64,000 bases of DNA from Blastococcus sp. TF02-8 (GCF_003319175.1 NZ_QOHK01000001.1:496001-560000); one strand, 5' to 3'. Numbered from the stretch's first letter, positions 45,107 through 55,978 are shown. Translations and numbers: made by a program. Notes: generated by a model from the sequence alone, not told the origin.

Positions 45107-46213
45107 ATGGCACAGAACGAGAACCTCGCCGAGCTGTCCCGCGCAGGCGTCGCCGTCTGGCTCGACGACCTGTCCCGCGACCGGATCCGCAGCGGGAACC
45201 TCCAGTCACTGGTCGACGAGCACTCGGTCGTCGGGGTCACGACGAACCCGACGATCTTCGCCGCGGCCATCAGCGGGTCGGACTCCTACGACGACCAGCT
45301 GCACGCCCTCGCGGTGCGCGAGGTGAGCGTCGAGGAGGCCCTGCGCACCATCACCGCCGCCGACGTCCGCGACGCCTGCGACCTCCTGCGGCCGCTCGCC
45401 GACCGGCAGCCCGGCGACGGCCGGGTCTCCCTGGAGGTGGCTCCCGGCCTCGCGCACGACACCGACGCCACCGCCGCCGAGGCCGCGCACCTGTGGTGGC
45501 TCGTCGACCGGCCGAACCTCTACATCAAGATCCCGGCGACCGAGGCGGGCCTCCCGGCCATCACGACGTCGATCGCCCGCGGGATCAGCGTCAACGTCAC
45601 CCTGATCTTCAGCCTGGAGCGGTACCGCGCCGTCATGGACGCCTACCTCTCGGGTCTCGAGCAGCGGCTGGCCGACGACCCGGAGGCGGACCTGAGCACG
45701 CTGGAGTCGGTGGCGTCGTTCTTCGTCTCCCGCGTGGACTCCGAGATCGACAAGCGCCTCGACAAGGCCGGTGCCGACCCGTCCCTCAAGGGCAAGGCCG
45801 GCGTCGCCAACGCCCAGCTGGCCTACCAGGCCTACGAGGAGGTGTTCACCTCCGAGCGCTGGCAGCCGCTGGAGGCCAAGGGTGCTCGGCGGCAGCGGCC
45901 GCTGTGGGCCTCGACCGGGGTCAAGAACCCGGAGTACTCCGACACCCTCTACATCAGCGAGCTGATCGCGCCCGGCACCGTGAACACGATGCCGGAGAAG
46001 ACGCTCATGGCCTACGCCGACCACGGCACCCCCGGCACGGCGGTGCAGAAGTCCTACGACGACGCCGCGGCGGTCATGCAGGCCGTCCGCGACGCCGGGG
46101 TGGACCTGGACGACGTCTTCCGGCTGCTCGAGGAGGAGGGCGTGCAGAAGTTCGTCGACTCCTGGGACGAGCTCACCGACTCCGTGCGCACCGAGCTGGA
46201 GGACAAGGCGTGA
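45107..46213 (+). CDS. tal: Transaldolase
   Basis: This 368-residue protein has the Schiff-base Lys in [31 protein letters not shown], and [18 protein letters not shown], typical of the longer actinobacterial type. It exchanges dihydroxyacetone units between sugar phosphates. The stop overlaps the pgi GTG. Confidence 0.96.
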   Translation: MAQNENLAELSRAGVAVWLDDLSRDRIRSGNLQSLVDEHSVVGVTTNPTIFAAAISGSDSYDDQLHALAVREVSVEEALRTITAADVRDACDLLRPLADRQPGDGRVSLEVAPGLAHDTDATAAEAAHLWWLVDRPNLYIKIPATEAGLPAITTSIARGISVNVTLIFSLERYRAVMDAYLSGLEQRLADDPEADLSTLESVASFFVSRVDSEIDKRLDKAGADPSLKGKAGVANAQLAYQAYEEVFTSERWQPLEAKGARRQRPLWASTGVKNPEYSDTLYISELIAPGTVNTMPEKTLMAYADHGTPGTAVQKSYDDAAAVMQAVRDAGVDLDDVFRLLEEEGVQKFVDSWDELTDSVRTELEDKA

Positions 46214-47811
46214 CGCTGGAGTTCAGCTCCACCGGCCTGGAGGTTCCCGAGCCGCTCCGGTCGCAGCTCGCCCAGGACGACGTCGCCACCCGGCTGGCGC
46301 GGAAGGACGCGACGCTGTGGGGCCCGGAGGCCGAGAGCGAGGCAGCGATCCGGCTGGGCTGGCTGGACCTCCCCGCCTCGTCGCGCTCGCTGGTCTCCCA
46401 GTTGGCCGACCTGCGGGCCGAACTGGAGCGCGAGGGCATCGACCGCGTCGTCCTGTGCGGGATGGGCGGCTCGTCGCTGGCTCCCGAGGTCATCTGCCGG
46501 ACGGCGGGGGTGCCCCTCGTGGTGCTGGACACCACCGACCCGGGCCAGGTGGCGGCGGCCATGACCGACCTGCGACGGACCGTCGTGGTGGTCAGCTCCA
46601 AGTCCGGCGGCACGGTGGAGACGGAGAGCCAGCGTCGCGCCTTCGTCGCCGCGTTCGCCGCGGAGGGGATGGACGAGGGCCAGATCGGGGCGCGCTTCGT
46701 CGTCGTCACCGATCCCGGTTCGCCGCTGTCGGAGACCGCCGCCGCCATGGGCGCGCGGGCGGTCTTCCTCGCCGACCCCACGGTCGGTGGCCGCTACAGC
46801 GCCCTGTCCGCGTTCGGGCTGGTGCCCTCGGCGCTCGCCGGCGCGGACGTCGGCGCGCTGATCGACGACGCCGAGCAGCTCGCGGAAGGGCTCACGCGGC
46901 CGGACAACGCCGCCATGGAGCTGGGCATCGCGCTCGGCGCCGCCTTCGAGGCCGGCCGCGACAAGATCGCCCTCGCCGATGCCCCCGGCACCGCCATCCA
47001 GGGCTTCGGCGACTGGGCCGAGCAGCTGATCGCCGAGTCCACCGGCAAGCAGGGCCGGGGCATCCTGCCGGTCGTCCTGGAGTCGGCCGACGCGCCCGGC
47101 GCGACCGCGCCCGACGTGCTGCTCGGCATCGTCGGCGACGCCGCTCCGCAGCCCGGGCCCTCGGTGGGGGTCACCGGTCCGCTCGGCGCGCAGTTCCTCG
47201 CCTGGGAGTACGCCACGGCGGTCGCGGGGCGGGTGCTCGGGATCAACCCGTTCGACCAGCCGAACGTGACCGAGAGCAAGGAGAACACCAAGGCCATCCT
47301 CGCCGCCGGTCTCCCCGCGGAGGAGCCGACGGCCACCGTCGGAGCCGTGCAGATCCACGGGAGCGCCGGTCTGCTCGACGGCGTGGACCTCTCGTCGGCC
47401 GACGGACTGCGACTGGCCCTCGACGCCCTGCTCGGGGCGGTCCCGCCCCACGGCTACCTCGCGGTCATGGCCTACCTGGACCGGCTGCAGGACGCCTCGG
47501 TCGCGGACGTGCGCGCGGCGCTCGCCCGGCGCACCGACCGCTCGGTCACCTTCGGCTGGGGCCCGCGCTTCCTGCACTCGACCGGCCAGTACCACAAGGG
47601 CGGTCCGCAGGTCGGCGCCTTCCTCCAGCTGACCGGAGCCGTGGCCGAGGATCTGCCGGTCCCCGACCAGCCCTACACCTTCGGCACCCTGCAGGCGGCC
47701 CAGGCAGCCGGCGACCGCAAGGCGCTGGCCGACCGGGAGCGCCCGCTGCTGCACCTGCACCTGACCGACCGGGCAGCGGGAATCGGCCAGCTGCTCGCCG
47801 CGCTGGGCTGA
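46210..47811 (+). CDS. pgi: Glucose-6-phosphate isomerase
   Basis: This 533-residue protein has two SIS domains, with [15 protein letters not shown] in the first, [18 protein letters not shown] with the catalytic Glu region, and [13 protein letters not shown] with the conserved His/Lys near the C-terminus. The sequence is the divergent actinobacterial operon type rather than the classic 550-aa Pgi. GTG start in a GTGA overlap with tal. Confidence 0.93.
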   Translation: MTLEFSSTGLEVPEPLRSQLAQDDVATRLARKDATLWGPEAESEAAIRLGWLDLPASSRSLVSQLADLRAELEREGIDRVVLCGMGGSSLAPEVICRTAGVPLVVLDTTDPGQVAAAMTDLRRTVVVVSSKSGGTVETESQRRAFVAAFAAEGMDEGQIGARFVVVTDPGSPLSETAAAMGARAVFLADPTVGGRYSALSAFGLVPSALAGADVGALIDDAEQLAEGLTRPDNAAMELGIALGAAFEAGRDKIALADAPGTAIQGFGDWAEQLIAESTGKQGRGILPVVLESADAPGATAPDVLLGIVGDAAPQPGPSVGVTGPLGAQFLAWEYATAVAGRVLGINPFDQPNVTESKENTKAILAAGLPAEEPTATVGAVQIHGSAGLLDGVDLSSADGLRLALDALLGAVPPHGYLAVMAYLDRLQDASVADVRAALARRTDRSVTFGWGPRFLHSTGQYHKGGPQVGAFLQLTGAVAEDLPVPDQPYTFGTLQAAQAAGDRKALADRERPLLHLHLTDRAAGIGQLLAALG

Positions 47812-47816
47812 GCGTC

Positions 47817-47855
47817 GGTGCGGCGCGGACCCGAGCACGCCGTCCGCGCCGCACC
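47817..47855 (+). terminator. 14-bp perfect hairpin between pgi and zwf
   Basis: Arms 47817-47830 and 47842-47855 are exact inverted repeats with an 11-nt loop, starting 5 nt after the pgi stop. The genes downstream belong to the same pathway, so partial termination or 3'-end protection that sets the pgi to zwf ratio is as likely as full termination. Confidence 0.6.
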
Positions 47856-47920
47856 GGGACCACCCCGTCGCCGACCCTCCAGGGCCGGACGGCGGGACAC
47901 TCCGACCACGAGGACGGAAG

Positions 47921-49438
47921 ATGATCCCCAACCCGCTGCGCGATCCGCGGGACCGGCGGCTCCCCCGGGTGCCCGAGCCGTGCGCGCTCGTCGTCTTCGG
48001 CATCACCGGTGACCTGGCGCGCAAGAAGCTGCTCCCGGCCGTCTACGACCTCGCCAACCGCGGCCTGCTCCCGACCAACTTCGCGCTGCTGGGCTTCGCC
48101 CGCCGCGACTGGGGTGACACCGAGTTCGCCGAGCTGGCCCGCGACGCCGCCCGGCAGAACGCCCGCACGCCGTGGCGGGAGGAGGTGTGGGAGCGGCTCG
48201 CCGGCACCGTCCGCTTCGTCCAGGGCAGCTTCGACGACGACAACGCCTTCGACGAGCTCGCCGAGCACCTCGCCGAGCTGGAGGGCAGCCACGGCATCGG
48301 CGGCAACGCGGCCTTCTACCTGTCCATCCCGCCAGCGATGTTCCCCGTGGTGCTGAAGCAGATGCAGCGCACCGGGATGGCCGACAGCACCCCCGACCGC
48401 TGGCGCCGCGTCGTCGTCGAGAAGCCGTTCGGCACCGACCTGGAGTCCAGCCGCGAGCTCAACGCCCTGGTCGACTCGGTGTTCACCGCCGACGACGTCT
48501 TCCGCATCGACCACTACCTGGGCAAGGAGACCGTCCAGAACCTGATGGCGCTGCGGTTCGCCAACACCCTGTTCGAGCCGATCTGGAACGGGCACAACGT
48601 CGACTCGGTGCAGATCACCATGGCCGAGGACGTCGGGATCGGCGGGCGGGCCGGGTTCTACGAGAAGACCGGCGCGGCGCGCGACGTGCTGCAGAACCAC
48701 CTGCTGCAGCTGCTGGCGCTCACCGCCATGGAGGAGCCGGTCAAGTTCTCGGCGGAGGAGATCCGCACCGAGAAGCTCAAGGTGCTGCGCGCCATCTCGC
48801 TGCCGGAGGACCTGCAGACCTTCGCCGTGCGGGGCCAGTACGAGCAAGGTTGGCTGGCCGGTCAGCGCGCCTGCGGCTACCGCCAGGAGGAGGGCGTCGA
48901 CCCGGAGTCGACGACGGAGACCTTCGCGGCCGTCCGGCTCGGGGTGGAGACCCGCCGCTGGGCCGGGGTGCCGTTCTACCTGCGCACCGGCAAGCGCCTG
49001 CCCCGACGGGTCACCGAGATCGCCCTGGTCTTCAAGCGGGCGCCGCACCTGCCCTTCGAGGACACCGACACCGAGGAGCTGGGCAACAACCAGCTCGTCG
49101 TCCGGGTGCAGCCCGACGAAGGTGTCACCCTCAAGTTCGGGTCGAAGGTGCCGGGCAGCGTCATGGAGGTCCGCGACGTGTCGATGGACTTCCTCTACGG
49201 CGAGCAGTTCACCGAGTCCAGCCCCGAGGCCTACGAGCGGCTGCTGCTCGACGTGCTCCTCGGCGACGCGACCCTGTTCCCCCGCAACGCCGAGGTCGAG
49301 GCCTCCTGGGCGGTGATCGACCCGCTCGAGGAGTTCTGGCAGGGCACCACGCCGTACCCGTACCGCGCCGGCGAGTGGGGGCCGCGGGCCGCCGACGAGA
49401 TGCTCGCCGCCGAGGGCCGCCGGTGGCGGCGACCGTGA
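47921..49438 (+). CDS. zwf: Glucose-6-phosphate 1-dehydrogenase
   Basis: This 505-residue protein has VFGITGDLARKKLLP (coenzyme loop, about residue 26), VVEKPFGTDLESS and the active-site RIDHYLGKETVQN (about 195). It has the C-terminal beta/alpha domain with FYLRTGKRLPRR. It is the entry enzyme of the oxidative pentose-phosphate pathway. GAGGACGGAAG precedes the ATG. Confidence 0.97.
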   Translation: MIPNPLRDPRDRRLPRVPEPCALVVFGITGDLARKKLLPAVYDLANRGLLPTNFALLGFARRDWGDTEFAELARDAARQNARTPWREEVWERLAGTVRFVQGSFDDDNAFDELAEHLAELEGSHGIGGNAAFYLSIPPAMFPVVLKQMQRTGMADSTPDRWRRVVVEKPFGTDLESSRELNALVDSVFTADDVFRIDHYLGKETVQNLMALRFANTLFEPIWNGHNVDSVQITMAEDVGIGGRAGFYEKTGAARDVLQNHLLQLLALTAMEEPVKFSAEEIRTEKLKVLRAISLPEDLQTFAVRGQYEQGWLAGQRACGYRQEEGVDPESTTETFAAVRLGVETRRWAGVPFYLRTGKRLPRRVTEIALVFKRAPHLPFEDTDTEELGNNQLVVRVQPDEGVTLKFGSKVPGSVMEVRDVSMDFLYGEQFTESSPEAYERLLLDVLLGDATLFPRNAEVEASWAVIDPLEEFWQGTTPYPYRAGEWGPRAADEMLAAEGRRWRRP

Positions 49439-49463
49439 ACGGGCACCACCGGGAGGAGACCCC

Positions 49464-50522
49464 ATGACCACCCTCTGGGACACGACCGGGTCGGCCGTCG
49501 TCAAGGAGCTGGCCGCGCAGCGGCGCACCGGTGGGGCGGTGCTCTCCGGAGTCGCCCTGACCCTGGTCGTCGTGGCCGACGAGAGCCGGGTGGCCGAGGC
49601 CGAGGAGGCCGCGACCCACGCGGCGGAGATGCACCCGTGCCGCGTGCTCATCGTCGTCCGGCGGCAGATCGACGCCCCGGTGCCCCGCCTCGACGCCGAG
49701 GTGCAGATCGGTGGCCGGCTCGGCCCGGGCGAGGCCGTCGTCATGCGGATGTACGGGCGGCTCGCGCTGCACGCCGAGTCGGTCGTGCTCCCCCTCCTCG
49801 CCGCCGACGCCCCGGTGGTGACCTGGTGGCACGGCGTCCCGCCCGAGCGGATCGCCACCGACGCCCTCGGCGCGCTCGCCGACCGGCGGATCACCGACAG
49901 CTCGCTCACCGAGGACCCGACCGCCACGCTCCGTCGGCGCGCCGAGGACTACGCCCCCGGCGACTCCGACCTCGCCTGGACCCGGAGCACCGCCTGGCGC
50001 GCGGTCCTCGCCTCCACGCTCGACTCGGTGTCCGGCCGCCGCAGCGACGCCGTCCGGGTCCAGGGCGGCCGGATCGAGGGTGACCCGGCCAACGCCACCG
50101 CCCAGCTCCTCGCGGGCTGGATCTCCTCCCGCTGCGGCTGCGCCGCCGACGTCGTCGAGGGCTCCCGCAACCCCGGTCCCAGCGGCGTGGAGGCGGTCGG
50201 GCTGCGCCTGGACCAGGACGAGCAGCTGGAGGTCCGCGCCGATCACCGCGGCGGCGCGGTCATCTCCCAGCCGTACCGGCCGGACTCCACCCTGGCGCTG
50301 CCCGAGCGCTCCCTGGGCGACCTCCTCAGCGAGGAGCTCCGGCGACTCGACCCCGACGAGCCCTACAGCGAGGCACTGGAGGCGGCCACCGGGCTGCACG
50401 GGCTCTCCGACCGCGCCCCGGTCCGCGAGCACGTCTGGTTCGATCCCGCCGCCCCGGAGGGCGCACCGCCACGGCGCCGCTCCGGTGGCCGGGCCACCTC
50501 CGCCGACGCGGTGACCTCGTGA
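49464..50522 (+). CDS. opcA: OpcA, glucose-6-phosphate dehydrogenase assembly protein
   Basis: This 352-residue protein starts MTTLWDTTGSAVVKELAAQR, with HPCRVLIVVRR and the DAPVVTWWHGVPP block, matching actinobacterial and cyanobacterial OpcA. OpcA supports G6PDH assembly and activity. It lies 25 nt after zwf, as in other actinomycetes. The Arg/Ala-rich C-terminal tail is variable in the family. Confidence 0.93.
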   Translation: MTTLWDTTGSAVVKELAAQRRTGGAVLSGVALTLVVVADESRVAEAEEAATHAAEMHPCRVLIVVRRQIDAPVPRLDAEVQIGGRLGPGEAVVMRMYGRLALHAESVVLPLLAADAPVVTWWHGVPPERIATDALGALADRRITDSSLTEDPTATLRRRAEDYAPGDSDLAWTRSTAWRAVLASTLDSVSGRRSDAVRVQGGRIEGDPANATAQLLAGWISSRCGCAADVVEGSRNPGPSGVEAVGLRLDQDEQLEVRADHRGGAVISQPYRPDSTLALPERSLGDLLSEELRRLDPDEPYSEALEAATGLHGLSDRAPVREHVWFDPAAPEGAPPRRRSGGRATSADAVTS

Positions 50523-51334
50523 GCCTCTCCCCCGGTGACCGGAGCTCCGCAGAGCTGCCCGACGGGGACCGTCCGACACCGCAGGTCGTCATCGAGCCCG
50601 ACGCCGACCGGCTGGCGCGCGCGGTCGCCGAGGCACTGGTCGCCCGGCTCGCCGCGGCCCAGGCCGTGCACGGCAGCGCGTCGGTCGTGCTCACCGGTGG
50701 AGGCATGGGAGCCGCCGTCCTCGAGCACGTCGCCGGCCTCGTGGCCGAGCCCGTGCGCGAGGTCGTCGACTGGCAGCAGGTCGACTTCTGGTGGGGCGAC
50801 GAGCGCTTCGTGCCCGCGGACTCCGACGACCGCAACGAGCGGCACGCCCGGGCGGCGCTGCTGGACCGGCTCGACCTCCCGGGTTTCCGGGTGCACGCCA
50901 TGGCCGCCTCCGGCGGCGACCTGGCAACCCCGGAGGAGGCCGCCGAGGACTACCTGGCCGAGCTGCGGGAGTACGCAGCCGCGGGCCGCGACCTGCCGCG
51001 CTTCGACGTCCTCCTGCTGGGGATGGGCCCCGAGGGTCACGTCGCGTCGATCTTCCCGGACTCCCCCGCGGTGCGCGACGACCGGCCGGTGCTGGCGGTG
51101 CGCGACTGCCCCAAACCCCCGCCGACGCGGGTCAGCCTCGGCTTCGCGGCGATCAACGCCGCCGAGGAGGTCTGGCTGGTGGTGTCCGGTGCGGAGAAGG
51201 CGCCGGCCGTCGCCCGTGCGCTGGCCGGCGCCCCCGCGGAGGAGATCCCGGCGGCCGGGGTGCAGGGCACCCGGGCCACCCGGTGGCTGCTCGACGCGGC
51301 CGCGGCCGGCGAGCTGCCGCGCGCCGCGGGCTGA
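50519..51334 (+). CDS. pgl: 6-phosphogluconolactonase
   Basis: This 271-residue protein has WQQVDFWWGDERFVP, FDVLLLGMGPEGHVASIFP with the catalytic His, and RVSLGFAAINAAEEVWLVVSG. It hydrolyses the G6PDH product. GTG start in a GTGA overlap with opcA; last gene of the operon, ending one base from rbpA tail to tail. Confidence 0.96.
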   Translation: MSLSPGDRSSAELPDGDRPTPQVVIEPDADRLARAVAEALVARLAAAQAVHGSASVVLTGGGMGAAVLEHVAGLVAEPVREVVDWQQVDFWWGDERFVPADSDDRNERHARAALLDRLDLPGFRVHAMAASGGDLATPEEAAEDYLAELREYAAAGRDLPRFDVLLLGMGPEGHVASIFPDSPAVRDDRPVLAVRDCPKPPPTRVSLGFAAINAAEEVWLVVSGAEKAPAVARALAGAPAEEIPAAGVQGTRATRWLLDAAAAGELPRAAG

Positions 51335-51335
51335 C

Positions 51336-51677
51336 TCAGCCGCCGCGGCGCACGCGCAGGCGCTGCAGCGCCTCCTCGAGCAGGGCGTCGCCGTCGGCGT
51401 CGCTGCGCCGTTCGCGGACGTAGGCGAGGTGGGTCTTGTACGGCTCGATCCGCGGCGCCGGAGGCGGGTCGTCGCGGTCCTGCCCGGCCGGGAGACCGCA
51501 CCGCGGGCAGTCCCAGAACTCCGGGACGTCGGCCTCGCTGGCCAGCACCACCCGCGTCTCGTGCCCGTTCGCGCACCAGAAGGGGATCCGCCGCCGGGGC
51601 GCGGACTCGCCCCGCTCGGCCTCCCCCATCGGACCCGCACCGACCCGGGAACCCCGGATCGCGTTGCCACCAGCCAC
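51336..51677 (-). CDS. rbpA: RNA polymerase-binding protein RbpA
   Basis: This 113-residue protein has the zinc-binding RbpA core FWCANGHETRVVLASEAD...FWDCPRCGLPAGQD and the C-terminal sigma-interaction part PYKTHLAYVRERRSDADGDALLEEAL. RbpA stabilises open complexes with principal sigma factors in actinobacteria. The GTG at 51677 begins VAGGNAIRGSRVGAG, the family start. Confidence 0.97.
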   Translation of the reverse strand: MAGGNAIRGSRVGAGPMGEAERGESAPRRRIPFWCANGHETRVVLASEADVPEFWDCPRCGLPAGQDRDDPPPAPRIEPYKTHLAYVRERRSDADGDALLEEALQRLRVRRGG

Positions 51678-51734
51678 GTGTGCCCCCTGATCGTCGCTCC
51701 GGGTCGCGGCGGCACGAGGCCGCCGCGGGCCGAA

Positions 51735-51740
51735 GTCTAG
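51735..51740 (-). promoter_or_regulatory. -10 box TAGACT for rbpA
   Basis: TAGACT on the minus strand lies 57 nt before the rbpA GTG. No good -35 and no SigR-type GGAAT/GTT pair was found. Confidence 0.4.
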
Positions 51741-51801
51741 GGCCTTCCGGGCATGGTTTCGGTCACGTTTTCGTCCCGGCTGCGCCGACCGCTCGGCGGC
51801 G

Positions 51802-52035
51802 TCAGGAGACGTTCAGCAGGATCCCGATCCCGACGATGCAGACGCTCCAGATCACCGCGGTGCCCACGGTGATCCGGTTCAGGTTCTTCTCCACGACCGA
51901 GGACCCGGCCAGCGACGACGAAGCGGCGCCGCCGAACATCGACGACAGACCGCCACCCTTGCCGCGGTGCAGCAGGATGAGCACGATCAGGAGCAGGCTG
52001 GTGATCACCAGCACCACGTTCAGCAGCAGCTCCAT
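51802..52035 (-). CDS. secG: Preprotein translocase subunit SecG
   Basis: This 77-residue protein has two membrane helices (about residues 2-20 and 54-74) and the loop HRGKGGGLSSMFGGA, diagnostic of SecG. It is the accessory subunit of the SecYEG channel. Its place near tpiA is conserved in actinobacteria. The ATG at 52035 is preceded by GGAGAGG. Confidence 0.95.
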   Translation of the reverse strand: MELLLNVVLVITSLLLIVLILLHRGKGGGLSSMFGGAASSSLAGSSVVEKNLNRITVGTAVIWSVCIVGIGILLNVS

Positions 52036-52153
52036 GGACCTCTCCGGAAGGCTCGACGACCGGCGACGGACGCCAGCTCTCGCATCGAGCCTAGCCGACG
52101 CCCCCTCGGGTCCTGGCGAGGTGCGGGCGGTGGGGCGTGCGGCCCCGGCGGGG

Positions 52154-53932
52154 TCAGCGGACGCCGGCGGTCGCGACGTCGTAGCTGGCGTAGGGGCGCA
52201 TGACGACGCCGTTGTGCAGCCGCTGGCCGGCGAGCAGCTGGATCCGCGCCTCGGCCAGGGGCACGTACGCCGCCGTCCTGCGGACCGCCTCGGCCACCGC
52301 CGCCCAGGAACCACCGTTGCCGGCGCGCGCCTCGTCGACCAGCTGGTTGACACCGGGATCGTTCAGCCGCGCGTAGTTCGTGTTGCCGACCAGGCGCACG
52401 CTGCGACCGTCGACCAGCGGCACGAGGAAGGAGCCGGGCGTCGGGAAGTCCGCGTTCCGCGTGGCCAGCACGATGCCGTACCCGTTGCGGGCCACGGTGT
52501 CGGGATTGCCGACCTCGGTCGCGTAGAAGGAGACCGGGTCCAGCGGGCGGATCTCCACGTCGATGCCGACCTCGCCCAGCTGGTCGGAGATCTCCTGCGC
52601 CACCTGGAGGCTGCTCGGCGCGTCCGGGACGGCCAGGACGGTGCTGAAACCGTCCGGCAGCCCGCACTTCCCGAGCGCGGCACGAGCAGCCTTCTGGTCC
52701 GGGCCCGCGTCGCTGTGCTTCGGCCCGCCGCCGAGGCCGCGTGGCCAGAGCTGGGAACTGCGCACCGCGTCCACCGCTCCCCCGAGCGCGCCCTGCACCC
52801 CTGCCCGGTCGATCGCCGCCGCGACGGCCGTCCGGCAGTTCGGGTTGTCCATGGGCGCCACGTCGGTGGGCAGCGCCAGGACCCGTACCGAGCCGGTGGT
52901 CACGTCGTCGATGCGGCCGCGCAGCGGGTCGTCGTCGTCCTCCGACAGGCGGGCGGTGGTGGCCACCTGCACGCCGGTGCCGGAGATGTCGATGTCGGCC
53001 GATCCGGCCAGCAGGGCCTGGTCGCGCTCCACGCCCGACAAACCGGTGCGCACCACCACCGAATCCGGCAACGCGGTGCGGACGTCGTCGGTGGCCCGGT
53101 CCCACTGCGGGTTGCGCTCCAGCAGGATGCCGGTCTCGGCGTCGACGGAGGTGATGGCGTAGGGGCCCGAGGACACCGGGTCCAGGCCGTACTGACCGGC
53201 GGTGTCCAGCTCGGCCGGAACAGGGCTGCTGGACGGAAGGGCGAGGACGTAGGGCAGGTCCGGCTGGGGGGACCGCAGGTGGAAGACGATCGTCCGGTCG
53301 TCGGGCGTCTCGACCGACGTCAGGTCCGGGTCGTCCTCCTCCCGCGAGTACGGGCCGGGGTAGGGGTTGGCCGGGTCGTCGAGCAGGTCCACGACATAGG
53401 TGGGGCCACCGACGACGACGTCGGAGGCGAACGACCGCTGGATGCCGTACTTGACGTCCTGGCTGGTGATCGGGCGGCCGTTCTCGAACCGGGTGCCCTC
53501 GCGCAGCGTGAAGGTCCAGGTCAGCCCGTCCGGGGAGACCTGCCCGAGGTCCGTCGCGAGGTCGGGGACGAGCTCGTCGGTCGCCCCGGGCTCGGCCGAG
53601 TACGTGACCAGGGTGCGGGTGTACAGCCGCATGAGGTTCCAGACGCCCGGCAGGTAGGAGCGCTGGGGATCGAGGCTGTCGATCTGCGGGGCGACGATCC
53701 GGAGGGTGCCACCGCTGCTGTCGGACGGGGACCGCACGCCCTGCACGCCGACGTCAGCGCCGTCGGAGAGGACGGGGACGTCGGCCCGCCCGCCCGCGCC
53801 ACCGAGGCAGCTGACGGCGAGCACCAGCACGAGCAGCACGACGGCTGCGGACGCGAGGAGCCGCCGGCGGGACCAGCCCCGGGCCCAGTCGGGCAACCGG
53901 TCGGCCAGTCGTTCCAGCGTCTGCTGCACCAC
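52154..53932 (-). CDS. Family 5 extracellular solute-binding protein (peptide/oligopeptide type)
   Basis: This 592-residue protein has an N-terminal hydrophobic segment (about residues 24-42) ending AVSCLGG, a possible lipobox. The SBP_bac_5 fold follows: GTLRIVAPQIDSLDPQRS, ELVPDLATDLGQVSPDGLTWTFTLREGTRF, ITSQDVKYGIQRSF and SGPYAI. It normally captures peptides or opines for an ABC permease, but no permease or ATPase gene is adjacent. It is inserted between secG and tpiA, so it is an orphan or works with a distant transporter. Confidence 0.9.
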   Translation of the reverse strand: MVQQTLERLADRLPDWARGWSRRRLLASAAVVLLVLVLAVSCLGGAGGRADVPVLSDGADVGVQGVRSPSDSSGGTLRIVAPQIDSLDPQRSYLPGVWNLMRLYTRTLVTYSAEPGATDELVPDLATDLGQVSPDGLTWTFTLREGTRFENGRPITSQDVKYGIQRSFASDVVVGGPTYVVDLLDDPANPYPGPYSREEDDPDLTSVETPDDRTIVFHLRSPQPDLPYVLALPSSSPVPAELDTAGQYGLDPVSSGPYAITSVDAETGILLERNPQWDRATDDVRTALPDSVVVRTGLSGVERDQALLAGSADIDISGTGVQVATTARLSEDDDDPLRGRIDDVTTGSVRVLALPTDVAPMDNPNCRTAVAAAIDRAGVQGALGGAVDAVRSSQLWPRGLGGGPKHSDAGPDQKAARAALGKCGLPDGFSTVLAVPDAPSSLQVAQEISDQLGEVGIDVEIRPLDPVSFYATEVGNPDTVARNGYGIVLATRNADFPTPGSFLVPLVDGRSVRLVGNTNYARLNDPGVNQLVDEARAGNGGSWAAVAEAVRRTAAYVPLAEARIQLLAGQRLHNGVVMRPYASYDVATAGVR

Positions 53933-53979
53933 CTGCTGCCCGCCCCCACCCGTGTCCGGCCGGCGGCGGGCAGCAGGGT

Positions 53980-54774
53980 TCAGCTACCGCCGGCGGCGAT
54001 CCGACAGATCTGTGCGAACTCGTCGGCGTCCAGGCTGGCACCGCCGACGAGCGCGCCGTCGATGTCCGCCCCGGCCAGGATCCCGGCCGTGTTCGCGGCC
54101 TTCACCGACCCTCCGTAGAGGATACGGACGGCGGCGGCCGTCTCCGGTCCGAATCGCTCGGCGAGCCGCGCCCGCAGGGCACCGCACACCTCCTGCGCAT
54201 CCTCGGCGGAGGCGACCTCACCGGTGCCGATGGCCCAGACCGGCTCGTAGGCGATCACCAGGCTCGCCCCCACCTGCTCGGCGCTCAGACCCTCGAGCGC
54301 GGCGTCGAGCTGCGCGGTGCAGTGCGGGACGTGCGTCCCGGCCTTGCGGACGTCGAGCCCCTCCCCCACGCACAGGATCGGCACCAGCCCGTGCCGCAGG
54401 GCGGCCCGGACCTTGGCGGCGACGACGGCGTCGTCCTCGGCGTGCAGGGCGCGACGCTCGGAGTGGCCGACGGTGACGTAGGTGCAGGCGAGCGCGGCGA
54501 GCATGCTGCCGCTGACGTCACCGGTGTAGGCGCCGGAGTCCTGGACCGCGAGGTCCTGCGCCCCGTAGCCGACCGCCAGCTTGTCGCCGGCGACCAGCGT
54601 CTGGACGCTGCGCAGCGCGGTGAACGGAGGGAGGACGACGACCTCCGCCGTCTCCATCTCCTTGTCCTTGAGGCTGAACACCACCTTCTGCAGCAGGCCG
54701 ATGGCCTCCAGGTGGTTCAGGTTCATCTTCCAGTTGCCGGCGATGAGCGGCCGGCGTGCGGCGGTGGTTGCCAT
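53980..54774 (-). CDS. tpiA: Triosephosphate isomerase
   Basis: This 264-residue protein has [11 protein letters not shown] with the catalytic Lys, [15 protein letters not shown] with the electrophilic His, [17 protein letters not shown] with the catalytic Glu, and the phosphate loop [11 protein letters not shown]. It interconverts glyceraldehyde 3-phosphate and dihydroxyacetone phosphate. Third gene of gap-pgk-tpiA, 11 nt after pgk. Confidence 0.97.
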   Translation of the reverse strand: MATTAARRPLIAGNWKMNLNHLEAIGLLQKVVFSLKDKEMETAEVVVLPPFTALRSVQTLVAGDKLAVGYGAQDLAVQDSGAYTGDVSGSMLAALACTYVTVGHSERRALHAEDDAVVAAKVRAALRHGLVPILCVGEGLDVRKAGTHVPHCTAQLDAALEGLSAEQVGASLVIAYEPVWAIGTGEVASAEDAQEVCGALRARLAERFGPETAAAVRILYGGSVKAANTAGILAGADIDGALVGGASLDADEFAQICRIAAGGS

Positions 54775-54785
54775 GGTGTCCCCGT

Positions 54786-55978
54786 TCAGTCCGCGAGCAC
54801 CGCGAGGCCCGGGAGCTCCCGGCCCTCGAGGTACTCCAGCGACGCACCGCCGCCGGTGCTGATGTGGCCGTAGGAGTCCTCGTCGAGCCCGAGCACGCGG
54901 ACGGCCGCGGCGGAGTCGCCCCCACCGACGACCGACAGCCCACCGACCCTGGCGACCGCCTCCGCAACACCGCGGGTGCCGGCCTGGAACGGGGCCATCT
55001 CGAACACGCCCATCGGGCCGTTCCAGAAGACGGTGCGGGCGCCGGCCAGCTCACCGGCGAAGAGCTCGACCGTGCGCGGGCCCACGTCCAGACCCATCTG
55101 GTCCTCGGGGATCGCGTCGGCGTCGACCGTCGTGGAGCCGGCGTCGGCGCTGAACTGCGGAGAGCAGACCACGTCGACCGGGAGCACGATGCGGCCCCCG
55201 GCCTCGGCGAGCAGCCGGCGGCAGGTGTCGACCTGGTCTGCCTCGAGCAGCGACGTCCCGACCCCGTGCCCCTGGGCGGCGAGGAAGGTGAAGCACATGC
55301 CGCCGCCGACGAGCAGCCGGTCGACCTTGGGCAGCAGTGCCTCGATGACCGCGAGCTTGTCGCTGACCTTGGAACCACCGAGCACCACCACGTAGGGGCG
55401 CTCCGGGTCGGTCGTCAGCCGGGTCAGGACCTCGAGCTCACGGGCCACCAGCCGGCCGGCGTAGTGCGGCAGGCGCTGGGCGACGTCGAACACCGAGGCG
55501 TGCTTGCGGTGCACGGCGCCGAACGCGTCGTCCACGTAGACGTCGGCCAGCGCGGCGAACCGGTCGGCGAGCTCGCCGCGCTCCGCGTCGTCCTTCGACG
55601 TCTCGGCGGCCTCGAAGCGGACGTTCTCCAGCAGGAGGACGTCGCCGTCGCGCAGCGCCGCGGCCTTCGCGCGCGCGTCGTCCCCGGCGGTGTCGGCGGC
55701 CAGCGGGACGTCGACACCGAGCAGCTCGCCCAGGCGCGCGGCGACCGGCGCGAGGGAGAACTGCGGGTCCGGCGTGCCCTTCGGGCGGCCGAGGTGAGCG
55801 GAGACGATCACGCGGGCCCCGGCCTCGCGCAGCGCCTGCAGGGTGGGCAGGCTGGCGCGGATGCGGCCGTCGTCGGTGATCTCGCGGGTGCTCTTGTCCA
55901 GCGGGACGTTCAGGTCGGCGCGCAGCAACACGCGCCGACCCGAGACGCCCTCGGCGAGCAGGTCGTCGAGGGAGCGCA

